DNA of 64,000 nucleotides from Pseudomonas cerasi (lineage in GTDB: Bacteria > Pseudomonadota > Gammaproteobacteria > Pseudomonadales > Pseudomonadaceae): assembly GCF_900074915.1 (NCBI RefSeq), contig NZ_LT222319.1:1919001-1983000 (forward strand), given 5' to 3'. Below, one piece after another: positions 8,373 through 17,788 of this stretch; the first letter of the stretch is position 1; each line of letters opens with the position of its first letter. The notes beneath the pieces were generated by a model. That model was not told the DNA's origin. It saw only the letters and a program-made list of their open reading frames with translations, and searched no databases. The position numbers and the translations under genes are program-made.

Positions 8373-10406
8373 ATGAGTTGGTTGCAATCGCGACGCCTGC
8401 ATTATTGGCTGGGCGCGGTCATGGTGGTGTTCCTGCTGTCGGCGTTGCTGAGGGGCGTGTTCTTCTACGGGTTTTCCGGTATCGAACCGGGCACGCTGTT
8501 CACGCATGGCGAGGTCGCAAAGACGCTCGGCATCGGTTTGCGCTTCGACCTGCGCCTGGCGCTGCTGATATTGCTGCCGGTCGCGGTGCTGCTCTGGATG
8601 CCGGGTTGTAACCTGATCAGCGTGCGTGCCCTGCGCTGGCTGGCGCGGGGCTATCTGATCGTGGCGCTGGCGATTCTGACAATGATTTACATCGTCGACT
8701 TCGGCCATTACGCCTATCTCGGGGTCAGGCTCAACGCCAGCGTGCTGCGCTATCTGGAGGATGCGCAGATTTCCCGGGACATGCTTTGGCAGACTTATCC
8801 AGTATTCTGGATCACTGTCGGCTGGCTGCTCACTGTCGCAGTGCTCGGCTGGGCATTGATCAGGCTTGAACGTGCCACCCTGGACCGTGAGGCCAGACCG
8901 ATCAAACGCGGGTCCGTGGTCTGGGGTTCGGCGCTGATGGTCTGTGCAACCTTCCTCGGCCTGCTGGGCCGGGTCGAGAATCTCAATCTGGAAAACCCGG
9001 TACCGTTGCGCTGGAGCGATGCGTTCTTCTCAGGCAACAGCCAGGTGGCGGCACTGGGGCTCAACCCGGCGCTGTTCCTGTACGACACGCTCAAGGTCTC
9101 CCAGTCGAACTTCGACGAACCCGAGGTGCGCAAGTACTATGAGCGGGTCGCGCGTTATCTGGGCGTCCGGCAGCCAGATGTACAGGGATTGAGTTTCAAG
9201 CGTCACCAGACCGTGCAGCCCTACCGGCTGCCGGGCGAGCGGCCGCCGAATGTCATGTTCGTCATGCTCGAATCGCTGGGCACCAGCGCTGTCGGTGCCT
9301 ACGGTAACCCGTTGAACCCGACGCCAAACCTGGACCATCTGGCCACCCAAAGCTGGTTCTTCAAGCACTTTTACGTACCGGTGACCGGCACTGCGAAAAC
9401 GGTCTGGGCGAGCATCACCGGGGTTCCCGACGTGACACGGCAGGAGACCGCCACGCGCCATCCGCTGCTCACACGGCAAAACACCATCATCAATGACTTC
9501 AAGGGGTACGAGAAGCTGTACATGATTGGTGGCAATTCCGGCTGGGCCAACATGAACGCCTTGATCCGTCGCAGTATCAACGACGTACGGCTGTACGACG
9601 AGCGCGACTGGAAGTCACCGCAGGTGGATGTCTGGGGGATTTCCGACCTGGATCTGTTCAAGGAGAGCGACCGGATCCTGCGTGCGTTGCCAGCCGACAA
9701 ACCGTTCTTTGCCTATGTGCAGACTGCGGGCAATCACCGGCCGTTTACCATTCCGAAGGACAACGACGGTTTTCAGGTCAGCGACAAGACCGTGGAGCAG
9801 GTCCAGGCCGCCGGTTCGCGCAGCGTGGAGCAGTACAACGCCGTGCGCCTGCTGGATTTCAACATTGGACGGTTGATGGAACTGGCCAAGGCGGGCGGTT
9901 ACTACGAAAACACCATCTTCGTGCTGTTTGGCGATCACAACACGCGCATCAGCCAGATCCCGCACATGGCGCCGGCGTTCGAGCAACTGGGCCTGGAGAG
10001 CAACAACGTTCCGCTGTTGATTCACGCCCCCGGCCTGCTGGGCACACGCGTTGTCGACGAAGCGGTCGGTCTCGCCGACCTGCTGCCGACACTGGCGGGG
10101 ATGGCCGGAATGGACTTCACCAGCGGCACCATGGGCCGTGACATTCAGCAAGCGGCTCCGGAAGGTGAACGTGTGGTGCCGCTGGTACTGCGCGAAGGTA
10201 CGTTCCCGCTGATCGGCGGTGTCACGCGCAACTACCTGCTGCAAATGGAGCACGACGGCAGTTCGCCAACGCTCCATGACCTGTCTTCACCCACGCCGCT
10301 GGACAACGTCGCCGAACAGAACCCGCAAGAGTTCGAACGGCTGCGCGACCTCACCCGCGGTCTGCATGAAACCTCGCGAATGATGCTGTATCAGAACGTG
10401 CGTTGA
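8373..10406 (+). CDS. LTA-synthase-like sulfatase / phosphoglycerol or phosphoethanolamine transferase
   Basis: The 677-residue protein has about five N-terminal TM helices (to roughly residue 200) and a large periplasmic alkaline-phosphatase-superfamily domain of the sulfatase/LtaS group. Visible landmarks are the metal-site start NVMFVMLES, the nucleophile region TGTAKTVWAS with a Thr, AYVQTAGNHRPF, and FGDHNTR near the end carrying the Asp-His metal ligands. Enzymes of this group transfer phosphoglycerol or phosphoethanolamine to periplasmic glucans or lipids (OpgB, EptA, LtaS). The ATG at 8373 is chosen because AGAGGA at 8361-8366 gives 6-nt spacing; the ATG at 8367 abuts that site and the frame further upstream overlaps the previous gene. 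Confidence 0.85.
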   Translation: MSWLQSRRLHYWLGAVMVVFLLSALLRGVFFYGFSGIEPGTLFTHGEVAKTLGIGLRFDLRLALLILLPVAVLLWMPGCNLISVRALRWLARGYLIVALAILTMIYIVDFGHYAYLGVRLNASVLRYLEDAQISRDMLWQTYPVFWITVGWLLTVAVLGWALIRLERATLDREARPIKRGSVVWGSALMVCATFLGLLGRVENLNLENPVPLRWSDAFFSGNSQVAALGLNPALFLYDTLKVSQSNFDEPEVRKYYERVARYLGVRQPDVQGLSFKRHQTVQPYRLPGERPPNVMFVMLESLGTSAVGAYGNPLNPTPNLDHLATQSWFFKHFYVPVTGTAKTVWASITGVPDVTRQETATRHPLLTRQNTIINDFKGYEKLYMIGGNSGWANMNALIRRSINDVRLYDERDWKSPQVDVWGISDLDLFKESDRILRALPADKPFFAYVQTAGNHRPFTIPKDNDGFQVSDKTVEQVQAAGSRSVEQYNAVRLLDFNIGRLMELAKAGGYYENTIFVLFGDHNTRISQIPHMAPAFEQLGLESNNVPLLIHAPGLLGTRVVDEAVGLADLLPTLAGMAGMDFTSGTMGRDIQQAAPEGERVVPLVLREGTFPLIGGVTRNYLLQMEHDGSSPTLHDLSSPTPLDNVAEQNPQEFERLRDLTRGLHETSRMMLYQNVR

Positions 10407-10757
10407 CGAAGCGAACCGGCCTTTGTCAGCGTTGCTACGCAAGCCGCTGGTCGAGTCAGCGGCTTGCCTGAGGATGGCATATTTATTGGATGATGTTAAA
10501 GTGCTTGCGCCTGTGAACCACGCACGCACGAAACGCATATAGGACTCGGTTTTCGACTATCTTGGTTAGTTGAGCGCGTATTTTGCGGGGAGTTGTAAAC
10601 CGTCGTCTTGTCACGCTGGCTTTTATCTTTATGGATTGCGGTATTTCATCGCAAACACATGAAAAAACTGTCAGATTTTGCTCTGAATCTGTATTTTGGC
10701 GGCCTGTTTTCGCTCGGATGCGTTTTTTGCCCATTGCACACTCAAGAGCCTTCCTGG
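10407..10757. other. Intergenic region between the sulfatase operon and bphO
   Basis: The region holds a perfect 11-bp hairpin just after the sulfatase gene (10439-10467) and then an AT-richer stretch that probably contains the bphO promoter. The bphO frame is open upstream as far as 10608, but that part has no heme-oxygenase similarity and is taken as untranslated. Confidence 0.6.
10439..10467 (+). terminator. Hairpin after the sulfatase gene
   Basis: Stem GCAAGCCGCTG / CAGCGGCTTGC (11 bp, perfect) with a 7-nt loop, 33 bp after the stop. No T-tract follows, so it may be a weak terminator or a 3'-end stabiliser. Confidence 0.5.
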
Positions 10758-11372
10758 ATGCCGGCAAGTTTTTCATGTGTTAACCCGCCGAAACTGCTTG
10801 ATGCACTGCGTGCTGAAACGAGGCAGTTGCACGTCAAGCTTGAAAAACGTATGCCGTTTTTTTCACCCGCTCTGGATCACGCTCTTTACCTCCGTCTGCT
10901 TCAGGCCTACTACGGTTTTTATGCACCGCTTGAAGCGATACTGCATGGCAGTGCCTTGATACCTGCGGAGCTTATTCCGGTCGAGAGGGTCAAAACTCCT
11001 ATGCTGGTCGAGGATCTGCGTGCGCTGGGGCTGTCCGATCACGACATCGGGCAATTGCCCCGCTGCGAACGGTTACCCACTGTTGATTCTGCCGGTGCAT
11101 GCCTGGGTGTTATGTATGTGCTGGAAGGGGCGACACTGGGCGGGCAGGTGTTGCGACGTGAGATAAACCGGCGTTTGGACCTGGATGAGCAACGTGGAAC
11201 GGCCTTTCTCGATGTGTACGGTGCTCTCACCGGACCTCGCTGGAAGGCGTTTCTGAATCATCTGGACGACGTGCCGCGAGAAGTTGTTCTTATTGATGCC
11301 GCCGCGTTTGCAGCGCACTCCACATTTGCATGTTTCGAGCACTGGCTCGAGGGTCAAGAGGTACTGCTATGA
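10758..11372 (+). CDS. bphO: Bacterial heme oxygenase, biliverdin-producing
   Basis: From the ATG at 10758 this is a 204-residue heme oxygenase. The proximal heme ligand His25 is in ETRQLHVKLE, and the distal-helix glycine segment appears as VLEGATLGGQVL. BphO opens heme to biliverdin IXalpha, the chromophore of the phytochrome encoded next. The stop overlaps the bphP ATG (ATGA), the classical coupling of these two genes in P. syringae and P. aeruginosa. The frame extends upstream to 10608, but that N-terminal extension looks unlike the family, so the ATG giving the usual length was taken. The ribosome-binding site before it is weak, so the exact start is uncertain. Confidence 0.9.
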   Translation: MPASFSCVNPPKLLDALRAETRQLHVKLEKRMPFFSPALDHALYLRLLQAYYGFYAPLEAILHGSALIPAELIPVERVKTPMLVEDLRALGLSDHDIGQLPRCERLPTVDSAGACLGVMYVLEGATLGGQVLRREINRRLDLDEQRGTAFLDVYGALTGPRWKAFLNHLDDVPREVVLIDAAAFAAHSTFACFEHWLEGQEVLL

Positions 11373-13606
11373 GCCAACTCGACAAAGACGCCTTTGAAGT
11401 CCTTCTGGCCAATTGTGCGGATGAGCCCATTCAGTTCCCTGGCGCCATTCAACCCCACGGCCTGCTGTTCACGTTGCAAGAGCCCGAGCTGACTATCCTG
11501 CAAGTCAGTGCCAACGTGCACACTGTGCTGGGCCATGTGCCCGAGCAGGTGCTCGGCAAGGGGCTGGACTGTGTGCTGGGCGCTGGCTGGACCGAGGTTA
11601 TTAAAAGCGCCAGTGCTCATGACTCGTTCATCGACGCGCAACGTCTGCTGATGTCGATCAACGGCATCGAGTTTGAAGCCTTGCTGCACCGCAGCCAGGG
11701 CGTTCTGATTCTGGAACTGGAGATCCAGGACAAGGATGCGCAAGCGATCAGTTATTCCGAGCGCACCGGCAACATGGGCCGCATGTTGCGCCAGTTGCAT
11801 GCTGCGAGTGATCTGCAGAGCCTGTATGAAGTCAGTGTCCGCGAGATCCAGAAAATGACCGGTTACGACCGGGTGCTGATCTACCGTTTCGAAGAGGAAG
11901 GCCATGGTCAGGTGATCGCTGAAGCGTCGTCGCCCTCCATGGAGCTTTTCAACGGACTGTTTTTCCCGGCATCGGACATTCCCGAGCAGGCGCGCGAACT
12001 GTATCGCCGCAACTGGCTGCGCATTATTCCCGATGCCGATTACATCCCGGTGCCCCTGGTGCCTCAACTGCGTCCGGACACTCAGGAGCAGCTTGATCTG
12101 AGTTTTTCGACGTTGCGCAGTGTTTCACCGATCCACTGCCAGTACATGAAGAACATGGGCGTGCTGTCATCCATGAGTGTTTCGCTGATTCAGGGCGGCA
12201 AGTTGTGGGGATTGATCAGTTGCGGCAACCGCACGCCGCTGTACGTGACTCACGAACTGCGCAGTGCCTGCCAGGCGATAGGTCAGGTGCTTTCCCTGCA
12301 GATCAGTGCCATGGAAGCGCTGGAAATAAGCCGTCAGCGAGAGGCGAAAGTCAGGGCGCTCGAGCAATTGAATCTGGCCATGGCCGAGTCCGAAGAAAAC
12401 GTCTTTGACGGTCTGGCGCAGCAACCACAGTTATTGATGGATCTGGTAGGCGCGAGCGGCGTCGCCATCATCGAAGACCGGCAAACGCATTGTTTCGGCA
12501 CCTGCCCGGAGCCTTCTGAGGTACGTGCACTGCATGCGTGGATGATTGCTGGTGGCGAACCAGTGTATGCCAGTCATCATCTATCCAGTGTCTATCCGCC
12601 TGCCGAGGCCTATCAGCCAATTGCCAGCGGCGTGTTGGCGATGAGCCTGCCAAAGCCGGTCGACAACGGCGTTATCTGGTTTCGCCCCGAGGTCAAGGAA
12701 ACGGTTCAGTGGAGCGGTAATCCGAAAAAACCACTGGATATGGAGAGCTCGGCAGGCGGCATGCGTCTTCGGCCGCGCACCTCGTTTGAGATCTGGAAAG
12801 TCGAGATGACCGGGATCGCTACGAAGTGGAGCTATGGCGATGTGTTCGCCGCCAATGACCTGCGCCGCTCCGCTCTGGAAAATGACCTCGCCCGCCAGGT
12901 GCGCAGGGAGCAGCAGGCCGTTCGCGCCCGCGACGAGCTGGTAGCGGTTGTGTCCCATGACTTGCGCAACCCGATGACGGTCATTTCCATGCTGTGTGGG
13001 ATGATGCAGAAGTCGTTCAGCTCCGATGGACCACACACCTCGCGACGTATTTCCACGGCAATCGATACCATGCAGCAAGCGGCCAGCCGCATGAATGTGT
13101 TGCTCGAAGACCTGCTCGACACCTCGAAAATCGAAGCGGGCCGTTACACCATTACGCCGCAGCCGCTGGAAGTCAGCCAGATATTCGAGGAGGCTTATAC
13201 CTTGCTGGCCCCCCTGGCGATGGACAAGTCCATCGAGATCTCCTTCAACGCCGAGCCTGACCTCAAGGTCCAGGCCGACCCGGAGCGTCTCTTCCAGGTG
13301 CTGTCCAACCTGATCGGCAACGCCATCAAGTTCACCCCGAAAATGGGCACAATCGGTGTGGCGGCAATGTCCAACGGCACTGAAATCGTGTTCACCGTAC
13401 GGGACTCCGGCGAGGGTATCCCTCCCGAGCAGTTGCCACACATCTTCGAGCGCTACTGGACCGTCAAGGAAGGCAACCCGACCGGCACCGGTCTGGGCCT
13501 GTACATCTCGCAAGGCATCATCAAGGCACACGGCGGTGAACTGGCTGCGCAAAGCCGGGTGGGCGAGGGCAGCGAGTTCCGCTTCACGGTGCCAATGGCA
13601 GTTTGA
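11369..13606 (+). CDS. bphP: Bacteriophytochrome histidine kinase
   Basis: This 745-residue red/far-red photoreceptor has the PAS-GAF-PHY-kinase order. Cys16 (LLANCADEP) is the biliverdin attachment site. The PASDIP motif of the GAF domain lies near residue 200, followed by RRNWLRIIPDADYIPVPL. A PHY region covers about 330-510. The kinase has an H-box (VSHDLRNPM), an N-box (SNLIGNAIKFTP) and G-boxes (DSGEGIPP, GTGLGLYIS). It is intact and coupled to bphO by a 4-bp overlap. The start is the ATG at 11369; the upstream codon at 11330 lies inside bphO. No response regulator follows directly. In P. syringae this photoreceptor influences swarming and leaf colonisation (established knowledge, not visible here). 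Confidence 0.95.
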   Translation: MSQLDKDAFEVLLANCADEPIQFPGAIQPHGLLFTLQEPELTILQVSANVHTVLGHVPEQVLGKGLDCVLGAGWTEVIKSASAHDSFIDAQRLLMSINGIEFEALLHRSQGVLILELEIQDKDAQAISYSERTGNMGRMLRQLHAASDLQSLYEVSVREIQKMTGYDRVLIYRFEEEGHGQVIAEASSPSMELFNGLFFPASDIPEQARELYRRNWLRIIPDADYIPVPLVPQLRPDTQEQLDLSFSTLRSVSPIHCQYMKNMGVLSSMSVSLIQGGKLWGLISCGNRTPLYVTHELRSACQAIGQVLSLQISAMEALEISRQREAKVRALEQLNLAMAESEENVFDGLAQQPQLLMDLVGASGVAIIEDRQTHCFGTCPEPSEVRALHAWMIAGGEPVYASHHLSSVYPPAEAYQPIASGVLAMSLPKPVDNGVIWFRPEVKETVQWSGNPKKPLDMESSAGGMRLRPRTSFEIWKVEMTGIATKWSYGDVFAANDLRRSALENDLARQVRREQQAVRARDELVAVVSHDLRNPMTVISMLCGMMQKSFSSDGPHTSRRISTAIDTMQQAASRMNVLLEDLLDTSKIEAGRYTITPQPLEVSQIFEEAYTLLAPLAMDKSIEISFNAEPDLKVQADPERLFQVLSNLIGNAIKFTPKMGTIGVAAMSNGTEIVFTVRDSGEGIPPEQLPHIFERYWTVKEGNPTGTGLGLYISQGIIKAHGGELAAQSRVGEGSEFRFTVPMAV

Positions 13607-13613
13607 TCGCTTT

Positions 13614-13648
13614 CTCAGGCTTGCAGTGTGTGTCGGCTCAAGCCTGAG
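13614..13648. terminator. Hairpin between convergent bphP and the putative immunity gene
   Basis: Stem CTCAGGCTTG / CAAGCCTGAG (10 bp) with a 15-nt loop, in the gap between two convergent stop codons. No strong T-tract is present on either strand. Confidence 0.5.
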
Positions 13649-13653
13649 TCGCG

Positions 13654-14406
13654 TCAGCCCTGATGCCAGTTAGTGGCTTTTTCGATGTATTCAGCGTTCG
13701 CCGGAAGTACCTCGCGCAGGAAAGCGAGGTACTTGTCCATCAACGTCTTGCTGGGAAAGCGCGCGGCGAAGCCGGTGGTGATATCGTCGCAATGGATGAT
13801 GACCATCAGGCGTCTGTGATCGACCGTGACAAATTCATGCAGGTGCCAGGGGGCGGTTTGTCGATGGTGGACAGGGTTTTCCCAGTTCAGCAGTTTGATG
13901 GCGGCGATGAAGGCCATCGCTACCGGGCCGACCAGAAAGAGCAACGATCCGGTCAGGACGGCGACGAATCCGAATACCAACATGACGAAAATGGCGATGC
14001 CCTTGAAGAAGCTTGAGGCGAAGTCGGGGTAGTGGAGGTAATACTCGACCGTGGCGCCATCGGTTTTCAGGGTGTAGTTGAAGATGGTTTTTTGGCGGAC
14101 CATCAAACCAACATAGTAAGCATAATTCGCGGCGATGACCGAAGTGAACACAGCCGCCCAGTGTGGCTCCTGAATAAATAAGTCCCACCATGCCCAAACA
14201 TTGAACAAGAGCATCGCTACGTGACCCAGCCCCAAAAATAATTGCATTCGCATAATTTCTCTCGGAGGATGCGCCATTGCTTTGATTGACCAACTCAGGA
14301 CGTCGTTGCCTATCAAGCGAGGTAAGCGTTTTAAAGGTGGCTCTGCGATGCATTCGCCTGCTCTGAAATCGGATTTTGAGTGCGGCAATTTTTGAGGTGT
14401 ATTCAT
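13654..14406 (-). CDS. Multi-pass membrane protein, putative immunity partner of the VasX-like effector
   Basis: The 250-residue protein has about four TM helices in two pairs (around residues 60-110 and 135-185) and a hydrophilic C-terminal third. No enzyme motif was seen. It begins 5 nt after the end of the VasX-like effector gene on the same strand and is as AT-rich at its start as the effector's 3' end, the usual setting of a cognate immunity gene for a pore-forming type VI effector. The ATG at 14406 is preferred; a TTG at 14427, with an AGAAGG upstream and overlapping the effector stop, is possible. Immunity function is inferred from position and topology. Confidence 0.7.
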   Translation of the reverse strand: MNTPQKLPHSKSDFRAGECIAEPPLKRLPRLIGNDVLSWSIKAMAHPPREIMRMQLFLGLGHVAMLLFNVWAWWDLFIQEPHWAAVFTSVIAANYAYYVGLMVRQKTIFNYTLKTDGATVEYYLHYPDFASSFFKGIAIFVMLVFGFVAVLTGSLLFLVGPVAMAFIAAIKLLNWENPVHHRQTAPWHLHEFVTVDHRRLMVIIHCDDITTGFAARFPSKTLMDKYLAFLREVLPANAEYIEKATNWHQG

Positions 14407-14410
14407 GTTT

Positions 14411-17400
14411 TTAATTCGCAATTTCAAGCATTAGAATACCTTCTCGGCTAGAAGATTTCACTTCAAGTTCAGCTTCAGTCAGGTCAGCGAAAGATGTACT
14501 GCCTTTAGCGTCAAGTTCTAGCTGAAATGAGTAGCCCGTATCGTTCTGGCCGGAATTTATCAGGTGCATTGGGTAATGTATTTGCAATTCCAGATAGCTG
14601 GCGTCCTTATCAAGCGGTACCCAAGTTTCCCAAATAACATCTTCGTTTTGAGGTGGCATCAGAGGGTAAGTAAAGTCTTCATAAGTTTTGCCTACAGGCT
14701 TGTTTGTAAGCGTCCCGAACTGTTTGACGTTCCTGAATTGTCCTCGGTCCAGAAAATCTGATTGGACTGAGCGGTCTATTTTTTCTACAGGTAGCACGCC
14801 CCACGGTCGCTTGCTGCTAATGACGTTAACAGCTACAGATGACCCGCGCAGTGTACCCGGTAGACGAACCTGTATGCCGGCACCATTCTGTACAGCAACA
14901 CTGATGTAATCACCTTTGCCAAGATATCGGTCTTCGTAATGTACCGTGCTTTTTACATAAATTTGTGGGCTTAGTTGTATTTGCAATAAGCTACGTATCT
15001 CATCATTTTGTCCTTGGGCGGTATTTGCATGTTGGTGCTCTGGGGTCCGTGACCAACAGCATTTACGTAGCCACCAGCCAACGCTATCCTGTTTGAAATA
15101 ATTTAACACCATTGTCGCGAAGAGGTAAATTGTGCCTGCTATGAGTAATGCCAAACTGAACAACGGACTCATAACTACAGCAGTTAGCCTGCTAGCAGGC
15201 GATATACCTGTTAGCAATTGAGCTAACGAGGCTAGCCCCATTGCAGCTACAGCGAGCCCCTTTATCACAGTCGCGTTTTTCTCTGCCGAAGTTTTCAGCT
15301 TGCTCCGGTCGTTGCTGATGTCGATTGCCTCCAGCGCCGCGGCCGCTATCCCAAACGCCCCCATCGCCACCATCGAACCTCTAAACCCCCTTCTCGCATC
15401 CCCCCAAACCGCGTTACCTCGTGCTTTCCAGTAAGCCGCCGATTTATCGAGAATGCCTATGTTATAGCCGCCAATGACAAGTGGCTTCGCCGTACTGATA
15501 ACCGCCCACGGCGCTTCAACAAACACCGCCATCAACAGGTTAAAGCTATACCCCAAACCATACGTCACCTTGCCGATGTCCTTGGCACTGAAGTCTCCAT
15601 CCCGAGTAAGGTCGCGATAAGTGAAGGCGGTGTTGATGAAGTTGAGCATGATCACGCTCCAGGTGATCGAGCCGGCAATCCCTCCCAGCCCATCGAGCCA
15701 GCGTTTGGCGGTCGCCAGCCAGTCTTTGGCGATGGCTTTGCCGGACTGGAAGTGCAGGCGAATCTCATCCTGCAACTGCCTGGCGTACTCGTTGTTCTGA
15801 AAGTCGAGCAGGGCGGGCATGCTCAGTTCGTGCAGGCGAAGCTTTTGCTCAAGCATGCGCAGGTGGCTGGCGATGCTTTTGCGGGGGTTGTAAGCGGTGG
15901 GGTAGAGCCAGCTGCGACGGGTATCGCTGATCTGTTTGTTGAGCACCTGCCACTCACTGATCCAGGTTTTCAGCTTCGCGAGCATCTTGTGATCGATCGC
16001 GATACGCGCCTTCGAATCGAGCAGGATCTGGCCTATCAATAGCGTGCGTATCAGTGCAACGATGTTCTGCTGCTTGCCCACCGCCAGGCGGCTGTCGATG
16101 GGTACCCAGGCCAGCAGGATACTTTCGAACGTTGCCTTGCCGCTGCTGGCCAGTTGGCTCAGGGCTTTGAAGGTGTCCTGAGCGGGGTGTTTCAGCGCCT
16201 TCATCCACGGCTTGTCGGCAAAGCCTTGGTGATTGAGCGTGCCGTTGAGTTCGCCGATGCGGGTGGCCAGGTTGGTGACGTCGCCAAGGCCGTTCAGCAG
16301 CGCGTTGGCCTCCTGATGCAGCGCGTGTTTGAGCGCCGGCGAGAAGCCATAGCGCAAGGTGCCAAACAGGCTGCTGTCGTTGGCTTCCTGCTCGGCAAGC
16401 CAGGTGCTGGCGGCGTTGTCCTGAGCGTAGATGATCTGCAGGTTAAGCATGAGCGTTTGCAGATAAAGCAGGCTTTCGGGGTGGGTGGTGTCGACAAACA
16501 GCTTGAGCGGTTCGGTGCCCAGATGGGTCGACCATTGCCTAAAGTCGCTTTGCGTGTCACGCACCTGTTGCAGCAGTGTGTCGCCGGTTGGCAGGTGCTG
16601 CTGAAGGTACTGACGCGCACCGCTCAGATCGACCTCGCGCCGCCATTTGTGGCGATCTTTCCAGGCTTGCAGGGCCTCGTCGGCGGGCGCGCTGCCGTAT
16701 CGCATTTCAAGCGATTTGCGCATGTCCAGGCTCTTGAACATGTCCGGCGTCAGCAGAAAATCGCCGGGAACGTTACTGCTGCTGATCTGCGCTTCCTCAA
16801 GGATGCACTGCTCGAAGTAAGCTTCGAGCTCGCCCAGGTACTGATGGGTGAGCGCCGCATTGTCGCGCACCGATGTCGGCAATTTCTCTGGTTCACTTTC
16901 AGCGCCGCACAGTGCGGTGACCGTCTGGGCGATCTGGATCTTGTGTTCGTGCTCGGCTTGCCAGTTGCGGTAAGCGGCCTGATCGGCGGCCAGTTGCATG
17001 CCCAGATCATTGAAAATGGCCAGCGGGTCATCAAGGGCGATGAGCAGTGAGCTGTGCTGGTCTTCAACGCTGCCCTGCCAGAAAACGTCAGCGCCGATTG
17101 GCGAAAACAGCGGCTGGGTTTCTTCGCTGGAGGCCTTGGATGTAGGAATCGCCGAGTCTGCAAAGCGGCCATCGTCAACCACATGCTCCTTATCGATGTC
17201 CGCCACCGCTTCGGCAACGCGGTTCAACGGCAAGGTATCCGGCTCGGCCATGGTCATGCAGTAGCGTTTCAGATCCAGCGCTTTCATCCATGAAGCGCGG
17301 CTTGCCGGATTCGAGCGCAGGTGTTCGCAAATTCGCCAAGTCCACTGCTGCGCTGAAAAGGCGATGCGCAGCAGGTTGTTTCGCGGATAGAGCAGGAAGG

Positions 17401-17788
17401 GTTTGCCATCGTCGGCACCGCTTCGCCGGTCACTGCCAAGCTGCGTATCGGTCCAGACAATACGGCTCAGGTTGCCGGTGGCGGCTGACACCGCGTACTC
17501 ATGCAACGTTTCGGCAGTCTCGTCATAGACATATACGTAACCGTCATACAGCTGGCGAAGGGTATAGCTGCGTGTTTTCAGCTTCGGCATCACCGCCCAG
17601 CGGCTGCCCTTGAGTAGCGGTTTCAGCTTCTGGGGAGCGGTATCGTAGCGGGAGCGATCCAGCGCATAGCGCACGGGCACGATGGCGACGTCAGGTCCGC
17701 GGAAGGGACACAGGCTGGTGGCCGTGGCGGGAGTTTTGGCGAACGTTGCAGCACGTCGTTGAGTATGGGTGCCGGATTTGTCGGTCAT
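14411..17788 (-). CDS. VasX-like type VI secretion effector (VasX N-terminal domain, C-terminal membrane segments)
   Basis: This 1125-residue protein opens with the VasX N-terminal signature: a Cys-Pro-Phe-Arg-Gly segment followed by IVPVRYALD, then a long region with YVYVYDE and a Trp-rich part. A helical middle follows, and a cluster of hydrophobic helices at about residues 690-930 (LGGIAGSITWSVIMLNFI; LAVAAMGLASLAQLL; LFSLALLIAGTIYLFA) fits a pore-forming, colicin-like action on target membranes. The last 200 residues form a soluble beta-rich tail. DNA for the C-terminal quarter (about 14440-15300) is visibly richer in A+T than the rest, as expected if the toxic end was swapped. No vgrG, PAAR or structural T6SS gene is adjacent. 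The family call is firm; toxin activity is inferred. Confidence 0.78.
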   Translation of the reverse strand: MTDKSGTHTQRRAATFAKTPATATSLCPFRGPDVAIVPVRYALDRSRYDTAPQKLKPLLKGSRWAVMPKLKTRSYTLRQLYDGYVYVYDETAETLHEYAVSAATGNLSRIVWTDTQLGSDRRSGADDGKPFLLYPRNNLLRIAFSAQQWTWRICEHLRSNPASRASWMKALDLKRYCMTMAEPDTLPLNRVAEAVADIDKEHVVDDGRFADSAIPTSKASSEETQPLFSPIGADVFWQGSVEDQHSSLLIALDDPLAIFNDLGMQLAADQAAYRNWQAEHEHKIQIAQTVTALCGAESEPEKLPTSVRDNAALTHQYLGELEAYFEQCILEEAQISSSNVPGDFLLTPDMFKSLDMRKSLEMRYGSAPADEALQAWKDRHKWRREVDLSGARQYLQQHLPTGDTLLQQVRDTQSDFRQWSTHLGTEPLKLFVDTTHPESLLYLQTLMLNLQIIYAQDNAASTWLAEQEANDSSLFGTLRYGFSPALKHALHQEANALLNGLGDVTNLATRIGELNGTLNHQGFADKPWMKALKHPAQDTFKALSQLASSGKATFESILLAWVPIDSRLAVGKQQNIVALIRTLLIGQILLDSKARIAIDHKMLAKLKTWISEWQVLNKQISDTRRSWLYPTAYNPRKSIASHLRMLEQKLRLHELSMPALLDFQNNEYARQLQDEIRLHFQSGKAIAKDWLATAKRWLDGLGGIAGSITWSVIMLNFINTAFTYRDLTRDGDFSAKDIGKVTYGLGYSFNLLMAVFVEAPWAVISTAKPLVIGGYNIGILDKSAAYWKARGNAVWGDARRGFRGSMVAMGAFGIAAAALEAIDISNDRSKLKTSAEKNATVIKGLAVAAMGLASLAQLLTGISPASRLTAVVMSPLFSLALLIAGTIYLFATMVLNYFKQDSVGWWLRKCCWSRTPEHQHANTAQGQNDEIRSLLQIQLSPQIYVKSTVHYEDRYLGKGDYISVAVQNGAGIQVRLPGTLRGSSVAVNVISSKRPWGVLPVEKIDRSVQSDFLDRGQFRNVKQFGTLTNKPVGKTYEDFTYPLMPPQNEDVIWETWVPLDKDASYLELQIHYPMHLINSGQNDTGYSFQLELDAKGSTSFADLTEAELEVKSSSREGILMLEIAN

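Noticed and set aside
10608..10757. N-terminal extension of BphO
   Set aside because: The 50 codons do not look like heme oxygenase and would exceed the family length; taken as upstream region.
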